Shown piece by piece: positions 17,552 to 27,121 of a stretch of 64,000 nucleotides of DNA. The notes under the pieces were generated by a model. That model saw only the letters and a list, made by a program, of their open reading frames with translations, ran no database searches and was not told the origin of the DNA. This stretch comes from Collimonas pratensis. Lineage in GTDB: Bacteria > Pseudomonadota > Gammaproteobacteria > Burkholderiales > Burkholderiaceae_D. The translations under genes were made by a program, and so were the position numbers. Location: positions 4,216,001 through 4,280,000 of the forward strand of contig NZ_CP013234.1 of NCBI RefSeq assembly GCF_001584185.1, given 5' to 3'. Within the stretch, counting starts at the first letter, position 1. Every line of letters begins with the position of its first letter.

Positions 17552-18476
17552 GCGACCATCCTTTGTTTATCAGGTTCGTAACGAAATTGACCAGCATCTT
17601 CACCACATCATCCATCAATTTGGACAGCAAGTCCTTCTCTATTTTCTTGATCTGGGCGGCCGGCTCGGCGCTTCTTTCGGGCGGGCTTTTTTCAGCCGCA
17701 TAGCGTTCGCCGCCGCTGCCGCGCCCGCCCGCCGCCGGCAGGGTCATCGCCACATCCTTGACGCGCTTCGGCACGCCGGGCAGCAGATCAATGCGCAAAG
17801 TGTTTTCCAGTTGCGACAGCGACAAGGTCTGGTAGTGCGAGGTATCCGCGTTCTTGATGAAATAGGCGGCCGCCTGCTGTCTCCTCGGACTATAGACGAC
17901 TTTATAGATATAGGTCGGCACCAGCACGTTGCCGACCTTTTGCAGATCCTGGCCAAGGAAGGCCGGGCCGGTGATCACGTACAGTTCGCCCTCTTTCACC
18001 GCCAGGCGCCGCACCGCGCTCTCGATCTCGGCCCATATGTGGCGGTTGTTCTGCGGATTCTGCGGCACCATGTTGGCCAGGCTGAAACTTTCATACTGCG
18101 ATGTGCGGTTGGCCATGTCGCCGTTCGGGCTCATGTGGCCGCGGTCGAAACCGGAACGGGCATAGTCTTTCAGCTCGGCGCGGTCATTGATCAGCAAGGC
18201 CGGCTCGGGATGAAAGGAGTTTTCGCGCGACAGCGTGCGTGCCGCGATGATGGTGTTGCCGGTCAGGTGCTCGGCCGACCACAGCGGCGTGCGCGTGATA
18301 CCTGAATGCATGACGGCAAAAGCCTGGAAGCACAGCTCCTGGGTCTGGCGCGCCAGCTTGTCGTTCAGAATCCTGGGAGCCTGGCCGGCAGCGTAATGAG
18401 AGGGACAATCGGTAGCAAAAGCGGAGGATGTCAGCAGTAAGCCGACAATGAGAAAACGACGAAACCTGTGCGGCAT
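17544..18476 (-). CDS. Secreted DNA/RNA non-specific endonuclease
   Basis: The 310-residue product starts with a signal peptide (RFLIVGLLLTSSAFA) and contains the betabetaalpha-metal nuclease core of the NUC1/EndA family: FDRGHMSPNGD (catalytic His in DRGHM, about residue 112) and the Asn-bearing helix FSLANMVPQNPQNNRHIWAEIE. A Pro/Ser/Lys-rich linker and a C-terminal helix tail (about 250-310) follow. Such enzymes cut single- and double-stranded DNA and RNA outside the cell or in the periplasm. It heads a three-gene operon. Confidence 0.9.
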   Translation of the reverse strand: MPHRFRRFLIVGLLLTSSAFATDCPSHYAAGQAPRILNDKLARQTQELCFQAFAVMHSGITRTPLWSAEHLTGNTIIAARTLSRENSFHPEPALLINDRAELKDYARSGFDRGHMSPNGDMANRTSQYESFSLANMVPQNPQNNRHIWAEIESAVRRLAVKEGELYVITGPAFLGQDLQKVGNVLVPTYIYKVVYSPRRQQAAAYFIKNADTSHYQTLSLSQLENTLRIDLLPGVPKRVKDVAMTLPAAGGRGSGGERYAAEKSPPERSAEPAAQIKKIEKDLLSKLMDDVVKMLVNFVTNLINKGWSHV

Positions 18477-18566
18477 TGTTCACCAAAGCTGTATAAATAC
18501 CCAGTATAAGGTTTAACTTAAATCGCACCAAGCATTTTCCTGATTTGCAGGATGTAGTTCGCTACC

Positions 18567-18678
18567 GCGTGGGCAAAAAAACTTGCCCACCCTACCCTAT
18601 CCTATCTTGCCGATTTGCAGGGAGCCGCTGGTACCCACGCATGCGTACTTGCAGGGTGAGCACCTGTGCCCACGCGGA
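18567..18678. repeat. GTAGGGTGGGCAC palindrome pair (REP-like), copy B
   Basis: A first palindrome GCGTGGGCA-n-TTGCCCACCCTA (18567-18595) is followed by a degenerate second one ending GTGCCCACGCGG (about 18645-18678). The outer ends are complementary to each other, as in paired REP elements. It fills the gap between the nuclease gene and the YiaA-like gene. Confidence 0.65.
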
Positions 18679-18686
18679 CGTATTTC

Positions 18687-19100
18687 CTAGTCGATGACAA
18701 CCTGCTTTGTACCCTGCATGTCGCGCGTATTCTTTTGCACGGCAATGGCGCCGAACAGAGCCAGGGCAAACGACATGCCGTAGAAACCCTTTTCGCTCAA
18801 CTGCAGGTTGGCGTTGAACAAACCGATGGCGAGCAGGAACACGGCCAGCAGCACCGACAGCCAGCACAAACCATAGTAGATCCCAGTCACCGGAATTCCC
18901 TCGACCCGGTCGCGCACGCTTTTTTGCACGGAAATGGCGGCGAACAGGCCGTACACCAGCAAGGTGAAATAGTAGCCGCGCTCATTGAGCTGCATGTTGG
19001 CGTTGAACAGGCCGACCAGGAAAGCGATGAAACCGGCGAGCAGCGCCGCCCATGAGGCAGCAACGAAGGCGAAAGACGGCTGTTGAGACGGATGCGACAT
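18687..19100 (-). CDS. YiaA/YiaB-family inner-membrane protein
   Basis: The start at 19100 follows GGGAG. The 137-residue protein consists of two copies of the YiaAB two-helix repeat ([29 protein letters not shown] and [27 protein letters not shown], each followed by [10 protein letters not shown] or [10 protein letters not shown]), giving four membrane segments. The two-repeat length is the same as in Escherichia coli YiaA. Its role is unknown. Confidence 0.88.
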   Translation of the reverse strand: MSHPSQQPSFAFVAASWAALLAGFIAFLVGLFNANMQLNERGYYFTLLVYGLFAAISVQKSVRDRVEGIPVTGIYYGLCWLSVLLAVFLLAIGLFNANLQLSEKGFYGMSFALALFGAIAVQKNTRDMQGTKQVVID

Positions 19101-19332
19101 GGATGGTTCTCCCTTGGTTATTGAATACTCGGAAAATGACTGCTGCATCGGATGCATCCCGCCATCTGCCAAGCGGGAAGGCACTGAATTTCGATGGCAA
19201 TCATACCTGTCCTTTTTTGCAATAGGCAATGATATGGATTATTTACTCTAACCGGCTCTGTCTTGCCGCGCGACGCACAGAAAATCCGCGGCCATGCGCG
19301 CCGGCGATAAAAAATCTACCAGGGATGTGCCG

Positions 19333-19842
19333 TCAGTTGGGCTTGCGGAATCCGCCATCCACCCAGGCGCTGGCGCTGGCCGGGCTCAGCTTGAAGCTGG
19401 CGGCGACACGCACCTGGGCCAGCTGTTCGCGGTCCTGATCGTGGGCGCTCAGCAGCGCGTAGGGGAAGTCATCGTCGGGCACGATGTCGAGGGTGACGCT
19501 GATGTCTGCCGTGCCATCGCTGACGACGACGGTCTTGTGCAGCATCGCATGCAGCTGCTGCTCGTGGCGGCGTACGAATTCGGAAGCAGTCTTGACCAGG
19601 GTGATGAAGGCAGAAGGGTCGAGTGGCTTCGGATTCTTCTTGTCGCGGCCCATGGTCCAGGGGCCGATCAGCGCCGGTTCCGGTTCGCCGTCCTTGATCA
19701 TCGCCACCGCCCAGCCGTCATCGTCGTCGTTCTTGATGATGCGCGCGGTCCAGCCGTCGTCTTGCCACAGGCGCGGCTCCTGGATATTTTGGTCGGCGCC
19801 GGCGGCGGATTCTTCGGGGGATGCTGCGGAGTGGTCTGTCAT
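19333..19842 (-). CDS. Hypothetical protein with acidic N-terminus
   Basis: The start at 19842 gives 169 residues (MTDHSAASPEESAAG...). The N-terminal 25 residues are disordered-looking and acidic. The rest contains DDGWTARIIKNDDDDGWAVAMIKDGEPEPALIGPWTMGRDKKNPKPLD and a helical EFVRRHEQQLHAMLHK. No family recognised. It stands alone, downstream of the broken AraC-type regulator on the same strand by about 70 bp. Confidence 0.75.
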   Translation of the reverse strand: MTDHSAASPEESAAGADQNIQEPRLWQDDGWTARIIKNDDDDGWAVAMIKDGEPEPALIGPWTMGRDKKNPKPLDPSAFITLVKTASEFVRRHEQQLHAMLHKTVVVSDGTADISVTLDIVPDDDFPYALLSAHDQDREQLAQVRVAASFKLSPASASAWVDGGFRKPN

Positions 19843-19912
19843 TGCGTCGGGAAATTCAGGAAGCGGCAAAAAAATGCGGGAAGACGCATTGTATAGCAGC
19901 GGCGGCAAACCC

Positions 19913-20893
19913 TCATGCGCGCCGGTATTGCTTGCGGTAGGCAGCGGGCGAGATGGCGAAGGCGGCGCTGAAATGCTGGCGCAGCGACACCGTGGAACCG
20001 AAGCCGGCCAGCTCGGCAATTCTGTCAATCGCCTTGTCGGACGTTTCCAGCAAGCGCTGCGCCGAAGCCAGGCGGTGGTTGAGCAGCCATTGCGAAACGG
20101 TGGTGCCGGTCTTCAGCTTGAAGCGGCGGGTGAAATTGCGCCGGCTCATGGCCGCCCTCTCGGCCAGCACATCCAGGCACAGCGGCTGCTCCAGGTGTTC
20201 GATGGCCCAGTCCAGCGTGACGGTCAGGGCGTCGCTGCCACCGCTGGCCGGCAACGGCTGTTCGATGTATTGCGCCTGGCCGCCGTGGCGGTGCGGCGCC
20301 ACCACCATGCGGCGAGCAACGCGGTTGGCGACGTCGGCGCCATGGTCGCGCCGCAGCAGGTGTAGGCAGCAGTCGATGGCGGCGGCGGTGCCGGCCGAGG
20401 TCAGGATGTCGCCGTCGTCCACGTACAAGACTTTCTGGTCCAGCTTGACCTTGGGATACTTGCGCGCAAAATCTTCGCTCCAGACCCAATGGGTGGAAGC
20501 GGCGCGGCCATCCAGCAGGCCGGCTTCGGCCAGCACGAAAGCGCCCAGGCAGAGGCCGACGATGCGGGCGCCGCGTGCATGGGCGCTGCGCAAGGCTTGC
20601 AGCAGCAGCTCCGGCGGCCTTTCATCCGGATCGCGCCAGGCCGGCACGATCACGGTATCGGCCTCTTGCAGCGCCGACAAATCATGTTACACCTCGATAT
20701 TGAAGCCCGACATGGTCGGCACCAGGCCGGTCGGCGTGCCGCAGATCAGCAGGCGGTAGCGCGGCACGCCCAACCGCGCCAGGTCGTCGCCGAACACCAT
20801 GCAGGGCACCGACAGGTGGAACGGGCTGATGCCCTCGAAGACGACCACCGCGACGGTGTGCTTTTTTTCGGCAAGGGAGGGTAAAGTCGACAT
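19913..20893 (-). pseudogene. GlxA-type AraC-family regulator split by an in-frame stop codon
   Basis: Read from 20893 the frame encodes the start of a DJ-1/PfpI-like (GATase1) domain (HTVAVVVFEGISPFHLSVPCMVFG), then meets TAA at 20689-20687 (codon 69), and continues in the same frame for 257 codons with HDLSALQEADTVIVP, the GLCLGAFVLAEAG cysteine block and two AraC helix-turn-helix motifs at the C-terminus. The two parts fit without gap or shift, so one base change (for example CAA to TAA) explains the break. A TTG at 20680 could restart the C-terminal part, which would lack the first strands of the sensor domain. Neighbour: divergent isochorismatase-like hydrolase, a common pairing. Confidence 0.8.
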
Positions 20894-21052
20894 GGCCCGA
20901 TCCTATCATATTATGTCTATCGGGACACTTTCGCCCATGACTCCCGCCGCCGATACTTCCTCCTGTTCCGCCGCCTTCGGTTAACGGAGACGGCATAGGC
21001 GACGATAGACGATGGGCGTCCATCGCGCCTGATATCAACCGGGAGTACCACC

Positions 21053-21658
21053 ATGCATCATCCAACCATCCGCACCATGGCCGGCGCCGCCGCGCCGGTC
21101 AAATTCGACGCCGCCGCTACTGCCTTGCTGGTGATCGATTTCCAGAACGAATACTTCGGCGGCAAGATGCCAATTCCGGATGGCATGCGCGCCCTGCGCA
21201 ACGCCAGCCGCCTGATCGCCATGGCCGACCAGGCCGGCATGCCGGTATTCCATGTCCAGCACCTCAGTCCCGCCGGCGCGCCCGTATTTGCCGCCGACAG
21301 CGTTAACGTGCATTTCCATGCTGAATTGCTACCGGCGGCGCATCACAGCGTCGTGCAAAAGACTTCCGTCAGCGTGTTTCCGACGTCCGATATCGACCAG
21401 CGCCTCAAGGCAGCCGGCATCAAGACCTTGATCATCAGCGGCCTGATGACGCATGCCTGCGTTGCCGGAGCTGCGCGCGATGCCGTACCGCTCGGTTATG
21501 ACGTAGTAGTGGCGGAAGATGCCTGCGCTACCCGCGATCTCGACAATGCCGACGGCAGCGTACTACCGCATGCCGTGCTGCATCGCGCAGCGCTGGCTTC
21601 CATCGCTGACACCTTCGGCGCGCTGATGACGACCGAGCAGATTCTGCAACTGCCGTAG
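21053..21658 (+). CDS. Isochorismatase-family cysteine hydrolase
   Basis: The 201-residue protein has the cysteine-hydrolase triad: Asp in ALLVIDFQNEYFGG (about 28), Lys in SVVQKTSVSVF (about 103) and Cys in THACVAGAARDA (about 136). Family members act on isochorismate, nicotinamide, carbamoylsarcosine or related amides. The GGGAG site precedes the ATG. It diverges from a GlxA-type regulator gene that is interrupted, so its normal control may be lost. Confidence 0.9.
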   Translation: MHHPTIRTMAGAAAPVKFDAAATALLVIDFQNEYFGGKMPIPDGMRALRNASRLIAMADQAGMPVFHVQHLSPAGAPVFAADSVNVHFHAELLPAAHHSVVQKTSVSVFPTSDIDQRLKAAGIKTLIISGLMTHACVAGAARDAVPLGYDVVVAEDACATRDLDNADGSVLPHAVLHRAALASIADTFGALMTTEQILQLP

Positions 21659-21688
21659 AGCCAAGCACGGCGCCGCAAGAGATGAAGC

Positions 21689-22237
21689 TTACGCCGCCCT
21701 GTAGTCGTCGCGCCTGAGAGCATAGATGACGCTGCCGGCGCCACCCAGCGGCTCGGCAACCTTGTCTATCTGTATCAGGCCGACTTTCTCCAGCACGCGG
21801 CGCGAGGCCTGATGGGTTTCTCTTACCAGGGCCCAGATCTCCTCCAGCTCCAGAGTCCCAAAGCCGAATTCCAGCGCGGTCGCCGACAACTCCGTGGCCA
21901 ATCCCTGTCCCCACGCCGCGGTGGCAAAACGATAGCCGAGATTGACCTTTTCCTGCTGTCCGAACAGAGCATGGGTCAGGCCGCCAAAACCGATGATCCG
22001 TTCTTCATCCTCTTTCAAACTCACCGCCCATTGTCCAAAACCGTGCTGCTGCCACTGCCTGAGCCAGCGCTCCATGGTGGCTTCCGCTTCCGCCACGTTT
22101 TGATAGGGGCCGGCTGGATTGAAGGTATTGGTGGCCGGATCGCCGTAGATGCTGAACAGGGCAGCAATATCCTGGCTGCTGGGGCGGCGCAAAGCCAGCC
22201 GCGCGGAGTAAATAATGGTTGGTGAATTTGGTGGCAT
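21689..22237 (-). CDS. GNAT-family N-acetyltransferase (RimJ/RimL-like)
   Basis: The start at 22237 gives 182 residues with the RimJ-like N-terminus (ARLALRRPSSQDIAALFSIYGDPATNTF) and the acetyl-CoA block YRFATAAWGQGLATEL (Q-x-x-G-x-A type). The late block SRRVLEKVGLIQI is also typical. These enzymes acetylate amino groups of proteins or small molecules. It converges with the cysteine hydrolase gene. Confidence 0.88.
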   Translation of the reverse strand: MPPNSPTIIYSARLALRRPSSQDIAALFSIYGDPATNTFNPAGPYQNVAEAEATMERWLRQWQQHGFGQWAVSLKEDEERIIGFGGLTHALFGQQEKVNLGYRFATAAWGQGLATELSATALEFGFGTLELEEIWALVRETHQASRRVLEKVGLIQIDKVAEPLGGAGSVIYALRRDDYRAA

Positions 22238-22348
22238 ACTGTGCAGATATGAGAGCGGGTATGCTCCATGATAAGGCTTTAAAGAGATTTGGGAGCGCGC
22301 TCTGCAACAGCCTCCCAAGGAATGCGTCGGCACTCACTCGAAGGCGGA

Positions 22349-23020
22349 ATGACAATGAAAAACTGGATCCGGCTCAACAAGGGATTTTTACTGTTCCTGT
22401 TTCTTTTCGGGATTTTCCGCACCGCCGTGGCTGACTGGAATCCGATTCCGTCCGGCTCCATGCGCCCCAACCTGCTGGAAGGAGACGTGGTGTTCGTCAA
22501 CCGCCTGGCGTTCAACCTGAAAGTCCCGCTCACCAATATCGTGCTGGGCCATCTGGGCGAGCCCAAACATGGCGATATCGTTACCTTCTTCTCGCCGCTG
22601 GACGACACCCGGCTGATCAAGCGTGTCATCGCCCTGCCCGGCGACACGGTGGAAATGCGCGATGAAAAGATGATCATCAACGGCCATGAAGCCAGCTATG
22701 CGGTATTAGGCACGGCACCGGAACCGATGGGCCAGGGCAGCATCGTCGCCCTGCGCCTGAACGAAAAAATGGGCGGCGAACAGCACCGCATCCAGGTCCT
22801 GCCGCAAGTCAACGCCAACCGCAATTTCGGCCCCATCATGGTGCCGCCGGATCACTACCTGATGCTCGGTGACAATCGCGACAACAGCGGCGACTACCGC
22901 CACTTCGGCTTCGTGCCGCGCGAACTGCTGATCGGACGCGCCGAACGGATCCTGGTGTCAGCCGACATCAAGGGCAACTGGATGCCGCGCACCGAACGTT
23001 TCGGCATGGCCTTGCAGTAA
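22349..23020 (+). CDS. Signal peptidase I paralogue (S26 family)
   Basis: The 223-residue protein has one N-terminal membrane segment (about 11-28), the catalytic Ser in IPSGSMRPNL (about 37) and the Lys in LIKRVIALPGD (about 90), plus the DNRDNSGDYRHFGFVP box. It is shorter than housekeeping LepB, which usually has two membrane segments, and it stands alone without lepA or rnc, so it is a second, accessory signal peptidase. A further ATG six bases on is an equal start candidate. Confidence 0.88.
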   Translation: MTMKNWIRLNKGFLLFLFLFGIFRTAVADWNPIPSGSMRPNLLEGDVVFVNRLAFNLKVPLTNIVLGHLGEPKHGDIVTFFSPLDDTRLIKRVIALPGDTVEMRDEKMIINGHEASYAVLGTAPEPMGQGSIVALRLNEKMGGEQHRIQVLPQVNANRNFGPIMVPPDHYLMLGDNRDNSGDYRHFGFVPRELLIGRAERILVSADIKGNWMPRTERFGMALQ

Positions 23021-23025
23021 TCCGC

Positions 23026-23970
23026 TTACTCAGCCGCCCGATTGCGCCGCAACGGGCGGTTGTTGTTCGCTGTTGCCATTTTACGTAGCCGCTTTTCAAT
23101 CAACTCCGACATGCCCTGCGCCGCAATCGACAGAGAACGCTCTTTCTTTTTCACGATCAGGATAGGCCGCACGATGTCTTGCGCATCGATCGGGATGCTG
23201 ACCAGGTCCATGTGACGAAACTGGAACAAGGTCAGCTCCGGCACGATGCTGACGCCGAGGCCGGACTCGATCAGACCCGCCACCGTCGCCAGATGCTCCA
23301 CCTCCAGCCCGGAATGCATCACCGGGATGCCGCGCAACAGCAGCTCGACATGCTGACGCACGCTGGTGGAGCGCGCCAGGTGGATCAGCTCGCAACCGCT
23401 CAGGTCAGACAGCCGGATGCGGCGCTTGCCGGCCAGCGCGTGATCCTGGCGGCACACCAGGTAAAACGGATCGCTGCACAAGGTCTTGGTATCGAATTCG
23501 GTCAGGCCCGAGCCGGGCGCGGTCAAGGCGATATCCACCTTGCCCTGGCGTAGCATGGCCAGGCACTGGTCGGACAAGGCGTCGAACAGCTGCACCGTGA
23601 TCCCGGGATAAGCCCGCTTGTATTCGGCAATCACCGCCGGCAAGCCGTTTGCCGCCAGCGACGGCAAGGCCGCGATCGCGACCCGGCCCTTGCGCCTGGC
23701 GACGTAGTCGCTCATGTCGGCAAACGCTGATTCGATATCGCTCACCAGCGCCCGCGCCACTTCCGCAAACAGCTCCCCCTCCGCGGTCAGCGTGACGTTG
23801 CGCGTATCGCGCTCGAACAGCTTGGCGCCTACCGCCACTTCCAGCTTCTGAATCATGACGCTGAACGCCGATTGCGACATGAAACAGCGCTCGGCGGCAT
23901 GGGTGAAATGCTTGCATTCCCGCAGCGCCAGGAAGGCATGCAGCGAACGGGTGGAGATATTGAGCTTCAT
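23026..23970 (-). CDS. LysR-family regulator of the CitMHS/AtuA operon
   Basis: The 314-residue LysR regulator has the helix-turn-helix RECKHFTHAAERCFMSQSAFSVMIQKLE (residues about 17-45) and a full substrate-binding domain. It diverges from the CitMHS transporter gene across 136 bp. An imperfect dyad ATTGAT-n15-ATCAAT (23969-23995) overlaps its own start codon and may be an autoregulatory site. It probably controls the transporter/AtuA/peptidase genes. The stop is five bases from the signal peptidase stop (convergent). Confidence 0.9.
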   Translation of the reverse strand: MKLNISTRSLHAFLALRECKHFTHAAERCFMSQSAFSVMIQKLEVAVGAKLFERDTRNVTLTAEGELFAEVARALVSDIESAFADMSDYVARRKGRVAIAALPSLAANGLPAVIAEYKRAYPGITVQLFDALSDQCLAMLRQGKVDIALTAPGSGLTEFDTKTLCSDPFYLVCRQDHALAGKRRIRLSDLSGCELIHLARSTSVRQHVELLLRGIPVMHSGLEVEHLATVAGLIESGLGVSIVPELTLFQFRHMDLVSIPIDAQDIVRPILIVKKKERSLSIAAQGMSELIEKRLRKMATANNNRPLRRNRAAE

Positions 23971-24106
23971 TGATTAATCCGTTTTTACGATCAATCCATC
24001 GAAAAAAACCATTTTACAGCACAAACTCCCGCTCTCAGAATGCACATAAAAGAAGAGCCATAACAAGTATTCCCATAAAAATATCAAGGGATAGGAGACA
24101 GACATC

Positions 24107-25405
24107 ATGCTGGCATTACTCGGCTTCATTACCATCGCCACTCTGCTGGCGGCGATCCTGACAAAAAAGATGTCGCCGCTGGTGGCGCTCATTTCGATTC
24201 CCATCATCGCCGCCTTGATAGGCGGCTTTGGCCTGGAGACCTCCAAATTCATCGTAGCCGGCATCACCAGCATCGCGCCGGTGGCCGGCATGTTCGTATT
24301 CGCCATCCTGTTTTTCGGCATCGTCACCGATGCCGGCATGCTCGATCCGATCATCTCCGCCATCCTGCGCATCGTCGGCAGCCGCCCTACCCGCATCGTG
24401 CCCGGCACCGCGCTGCTGGCGCTGCTGATCCACCTGGACGGCTCGGGCGCGGTCACCTTCCTGGTGACGATTCCAGCCATGCTGCCTTTATATACCCGGC
24501 TGGGCATCGACAAGCGCATCCTGGCCTGCGTCGCCTCGCTGGCGGCGGGCGTCAATTTCCTGCCATGGACCGGCCCCATGATCCGCGCTTCCGCTGCCTT
24601 GCACATCCCGGTCAGCGACATCTTCACGCCCTTGATCCCGGTGCAGATCGTCGGCCTGGTGTTCGTTTTTTCCGTGGCTTATTATCTCGGCCTGAAAGAA
24701 GAACGGCGGCTCGGCCTGACCAAGGGCGCGCCGCTCGGTTTCGTCCATACCCACGAGTTGTCGGAAGCGGAAAAGAACATACGCCGTCCACGCAATTTCT
24801 GGATCAATATCGTGCTCACCGTGTTCGTGCTGGGCGTGATGATCAGCGGCAAAATCGATCCGGTGGTGATGTTCATGATCGGCGTGGTGCTGGCGCTGAT
24901 GATCAATTACCGCAACGCCGACATGCAGCGCGCACGCATCGATGCCCACGCCAAGGCGGCCCTGCTGATGGCCAGCATCCTGTTCGCCGCCGGCGTGTTT
25001 ACCGGCATCATGACCAAATCCGGGATGCTGAGCGCCATGGCCAAGATGGCGGTCGGCTTCGTGCCGCCTTCGATGGCTTCGCATATCCCCGTGGTGCTGG
25101 GCCTGTTGGCTATGCCGTTGTCGATGCTGTTCGATCCCGACTCTTTCTACTTCGGCGTGCTGCCCGTGATCGCCGAAGTCGGCCACATGCTGGGCGTACA
25201 GCCGCTGCACGTGGCGCAAGCCGCGCTGCTGGGCCAGATGACCACCGGCTTCCCGGTCAGCCCGTTGACGCCGGCGACCTTCCTGGTGGCCGGCCTGGCT
25301 GGCATCGACCTGGCCGATCACCAGAAATACACCTTCAAATACCTGTTCGCGGCATCCGTCATCATGACCATCACCTGTGTCGTGATCGGCGTCTTTCCCT
25401 TGTAG
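24107..25405 (+). CDS. CitMHS-family citrate/metal-citrate:proton symporter
   Basis: The 432-residue polytopic inner-membrane protein has about 11-12 hydrophobic segments and the CitMHS blocks LLIHLDGSGAVTFLVTIPAMLPLY, NFLPWTGPMIRA and SMLFDPDSFYFGVLPVI. Family members take up citrate or similar tricarboxylates with a divalent cation or proton. It is the first gene of a probable operon with the AtuA pair and a peptidase. The substrate may be an unusual carboxylate, given those partners. TAGGAGACAGACATC precedes the ATG. Confidence 0.9.
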   Translation: MLALLGFITIATLLAAILTKKMSPLVALISIPIIAALIGGFGLETSKFIVAGITSIAPVAGMFVFAILFFGIVTDAGMLDPIISAILRIVGSRPTRIVPGTALLALLIHLDGSGAVTFLVTIPAMLPLYTRLGIDKRILACVASLAAGVNFLPWTGPMIRASAALHIPVSDIFTPLIPVQIVGLVFVFSVAYYLGLKEERRLGLTKGAPLGFVHTHELSEAEKNIRRPRNFWINIVLTVFVLGVMISGKIDPVVMFMIGVVLALMINYRNADMQRARIDAHAKAALLMASILFAAGVFTGIMTKSGMLSAMAKMAVGFVPPSMASHIPVVLGLLAMPLSMLFDPDSFYFGVLPVIAEVGHMLGVQPLHVAQAALLGQMTTGFPVSPLTPATFLVAGLAGIDLADHQKYTFKYLFAASVIMTITCVVIGVFPL

Positions 25406-25430
25406 AACAGAACCAGCCCAGGAGCTTATC

Positions 25431-26765
25431 GTGAGACCTATCAGAATCGGCGCCGGCGCCGGCTATTCCGGCGACCGCATCGAACCCGCCGTCGAACTCG
25501 CTGAAAAGGGCGAGCTCGACTACCTGGTGTTTGAATGCCTGGCCGAGCGCACCATCGCCATCGCCCAGCAAACCCGGATGCACAATCCGGCGCTGGGCTA
25601 CGATCCCTTATTGGAACAGCGGATGCAAGCCGTGCTGCACATCTGCAGTGAAAAAAAGATCAAGATCATTACCAATATGGGCGCCGCCAATCCGCTCGCG
25701 GCAGCGGCCAAGGTCAGGCAGATCGCCACGGCCATGCAGCTCGACCTGAAGGTGGCGGCGATCAGCGGCGACGATGTGCTGGCAACGCTGAAAGCCGGCG
25801 CCTTTATCAGCGACCAGGGCAACCCGGTCAATGCCTTGGGCGAGCGGCTGCTGTCGGCCAATGCCTATCTTGGCGCCGCGCCGCTGGTGGAGGCGCTGGC
25901 GCAGGGCGCCGACGTCATCATTACCGGCCGGGTCGCCGATCCCTCTTTGTTCCTGGCGCCGCTGATCCATGAATTCGGCTGGGCCATGGACGACTGGCAG
26001 CGGCTGGGACAAGGCACGCTGGTCGGCCACCTGCTCGAATGCGCGGGGCAGATCAGCGGCGGCTATTTCGCCGATCCCGGCTACAAGGACGTGGCCGGGC
26101 TGGCGCGCCTGGGTTTCCCGATCGGCGAAGTGGCGGCAGACGGCTCGGTGATCATCACCAAGGTGGCGGGATCTGGCGGACAAGTCACCGCCGCCACCTG
26201 CAAGGAACAGCTGCTATACGAGATCCACGATCCCCGCACTTACCTGACGCCGGATGTGGTGGCAGATTTTTCCGCCGTGCGCGTAACTGAAATCGGGCCC
26301 GACCGCGTGCTGCTGCAAGGCGCCACTGGACGCCCCAGGACCGATACGCTCAAGGTATCGATAGGCTACATCGACAGCTACATAGGCGAAGGCCAGATTT
26401 CCTATGCCGGACCAGGGGCGCTGGAGCGTGGCCGGCTGGCGCTGGAGATCGTCGCGCAAAGGTTGCAATTGAGCGGCATCGGCTTCGATGAAATCCGCTA
26501 CGACCTGCTCGGGGTCGACGCCATCCACGGCGCGGCCTTGTCGGCGCAGGCGGCGCCGCCTTACGAAGTCCGTGTACGGGTAAGCGCCCGCAGCAACAAT
26601 CTGCGCGATGCCACGCGTATCGGCAACGAGGTTGAAACACTGTACACCTGCGGCCCGGCGGGCGGCGGCGGCGCCACCAGGTCGGCACGCGAAGTAGTCG
26701 CCGTGCAGTCCACCCTGCTGCCGCGGCAACTGGCGCAGAGCGCCATTCATTTTGCAGAGGCTTGA
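25431..26765 (+). CDS. AtuA-family (DUF1446) acyclic terpene utilisation-like protein
   Basis: The 444-residue protein matches the DUF1446/AtuA core: IRIGAGAGYSGDRIEPAVELAEKGELDYLVFECLAERT, NMGAANP, and ADVIITGRVADPSLFLAPLIHEFGW. AtuA belongs to the citronellol/geraniol degradation cluster of Pseudomonas, but its reaction is not known and most homologues lie in other carboxylate-catabolism contexts. Here it follows CitMHS by 25 bp and is followed one base later by the AtuA-C gene, so the two polypeptides probably form one complex that is a fusion in other bacteria. Confidence 0.9.
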   Translation: MRPIRIGAGAGYSGDRIEPAVELAEKGELDYLVFECLAERTIAIAQQTRMHNPALGYDPLLEQRMQAVLHICSEKKIKIITNMGAANPLAAAAKVRQIATAMQLDLKVAAISGDDVLATLKAGAFISDQGNPVNALGERLLSANAYLGAAPLVEALAQGADVIITGRVADPSLFLAPLIHEFGWAMDDWQRLGQGTLVGHLLECAGQISGGYFADPGYKDVAGLARLGFPIGEVAADGSVIITKVAGSGGQVTAATCKEQLLYEIHDPRTYLTPDVVADFSAVRVTEIGPDRVLLQGATGRPRTDTLKVSIGYIDSYIGEGQISYAGPGALERGRLALEIVAQRLQLSGIGFDEIRYDLLGVDAIHGAALSAQAAPPYEVRVRVSARSNNLRDATRIGNEVETLYTCGPAGGGGATRSAREVVAVQSTLLPRQLAQSAIHFAEA

Positions 26766-26766
26766 C

Positions 26767-27090
26767 ATGAAACTACGCGAACTCGCCCATTCCCGCGCCG
26801 GCGACAAAGGCGATATCTCGAATATTTCTGTGATCGCCTACCATGAAAAAGATTACGCCTTGCTGGAGCGCTATCTCACGCCGGAACGCGTGAAGCAGCA
26901 TTTCTCGCAGATTGTCGATGGCGACGTCACCCGCTATGCCTTGCCGCAGCTAGGCGCCCTCAACTTCGTCATGCAGCGTGCCCTGGGCGGCGGCGTGACG
27001 CGTTCGCTGGCGCTCGATGCGCACGGAAAATGCCTGAGTTCAGCCATGCTGAATCTGGACATCCCCGACGATTTGTGCAAGGCTGCCTGA
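26767..27090 (+). CDS. AtuA C-terminal domain protein
   Basis: The 107-residue product carries the small domain that is usually fused to AtuA: LRELAHSRAGDKGDISNISVIAY at the start and GALNFVMQRALGGGVTRSLALDAHGKCLSSAML near the end. The ATG lies one base after the AtuA stop, which shows tight coupling. Together they form the split version of the DUF1446 protein. Confidence 0.9.
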   Translation: MKLRELAHSRAGDKGDISNISVIAYHEKDYALLERYLTPERVKQHFSQIVDGDVTRYALPQLGALNFVMQRALGGGVTRSLALDAHGKCLSSAMLNLDIPDDLCKAA

Positions 27091-27121
27091 GCACTAGCCA
27101 CCCCACCAGGAAAGGAAATCC

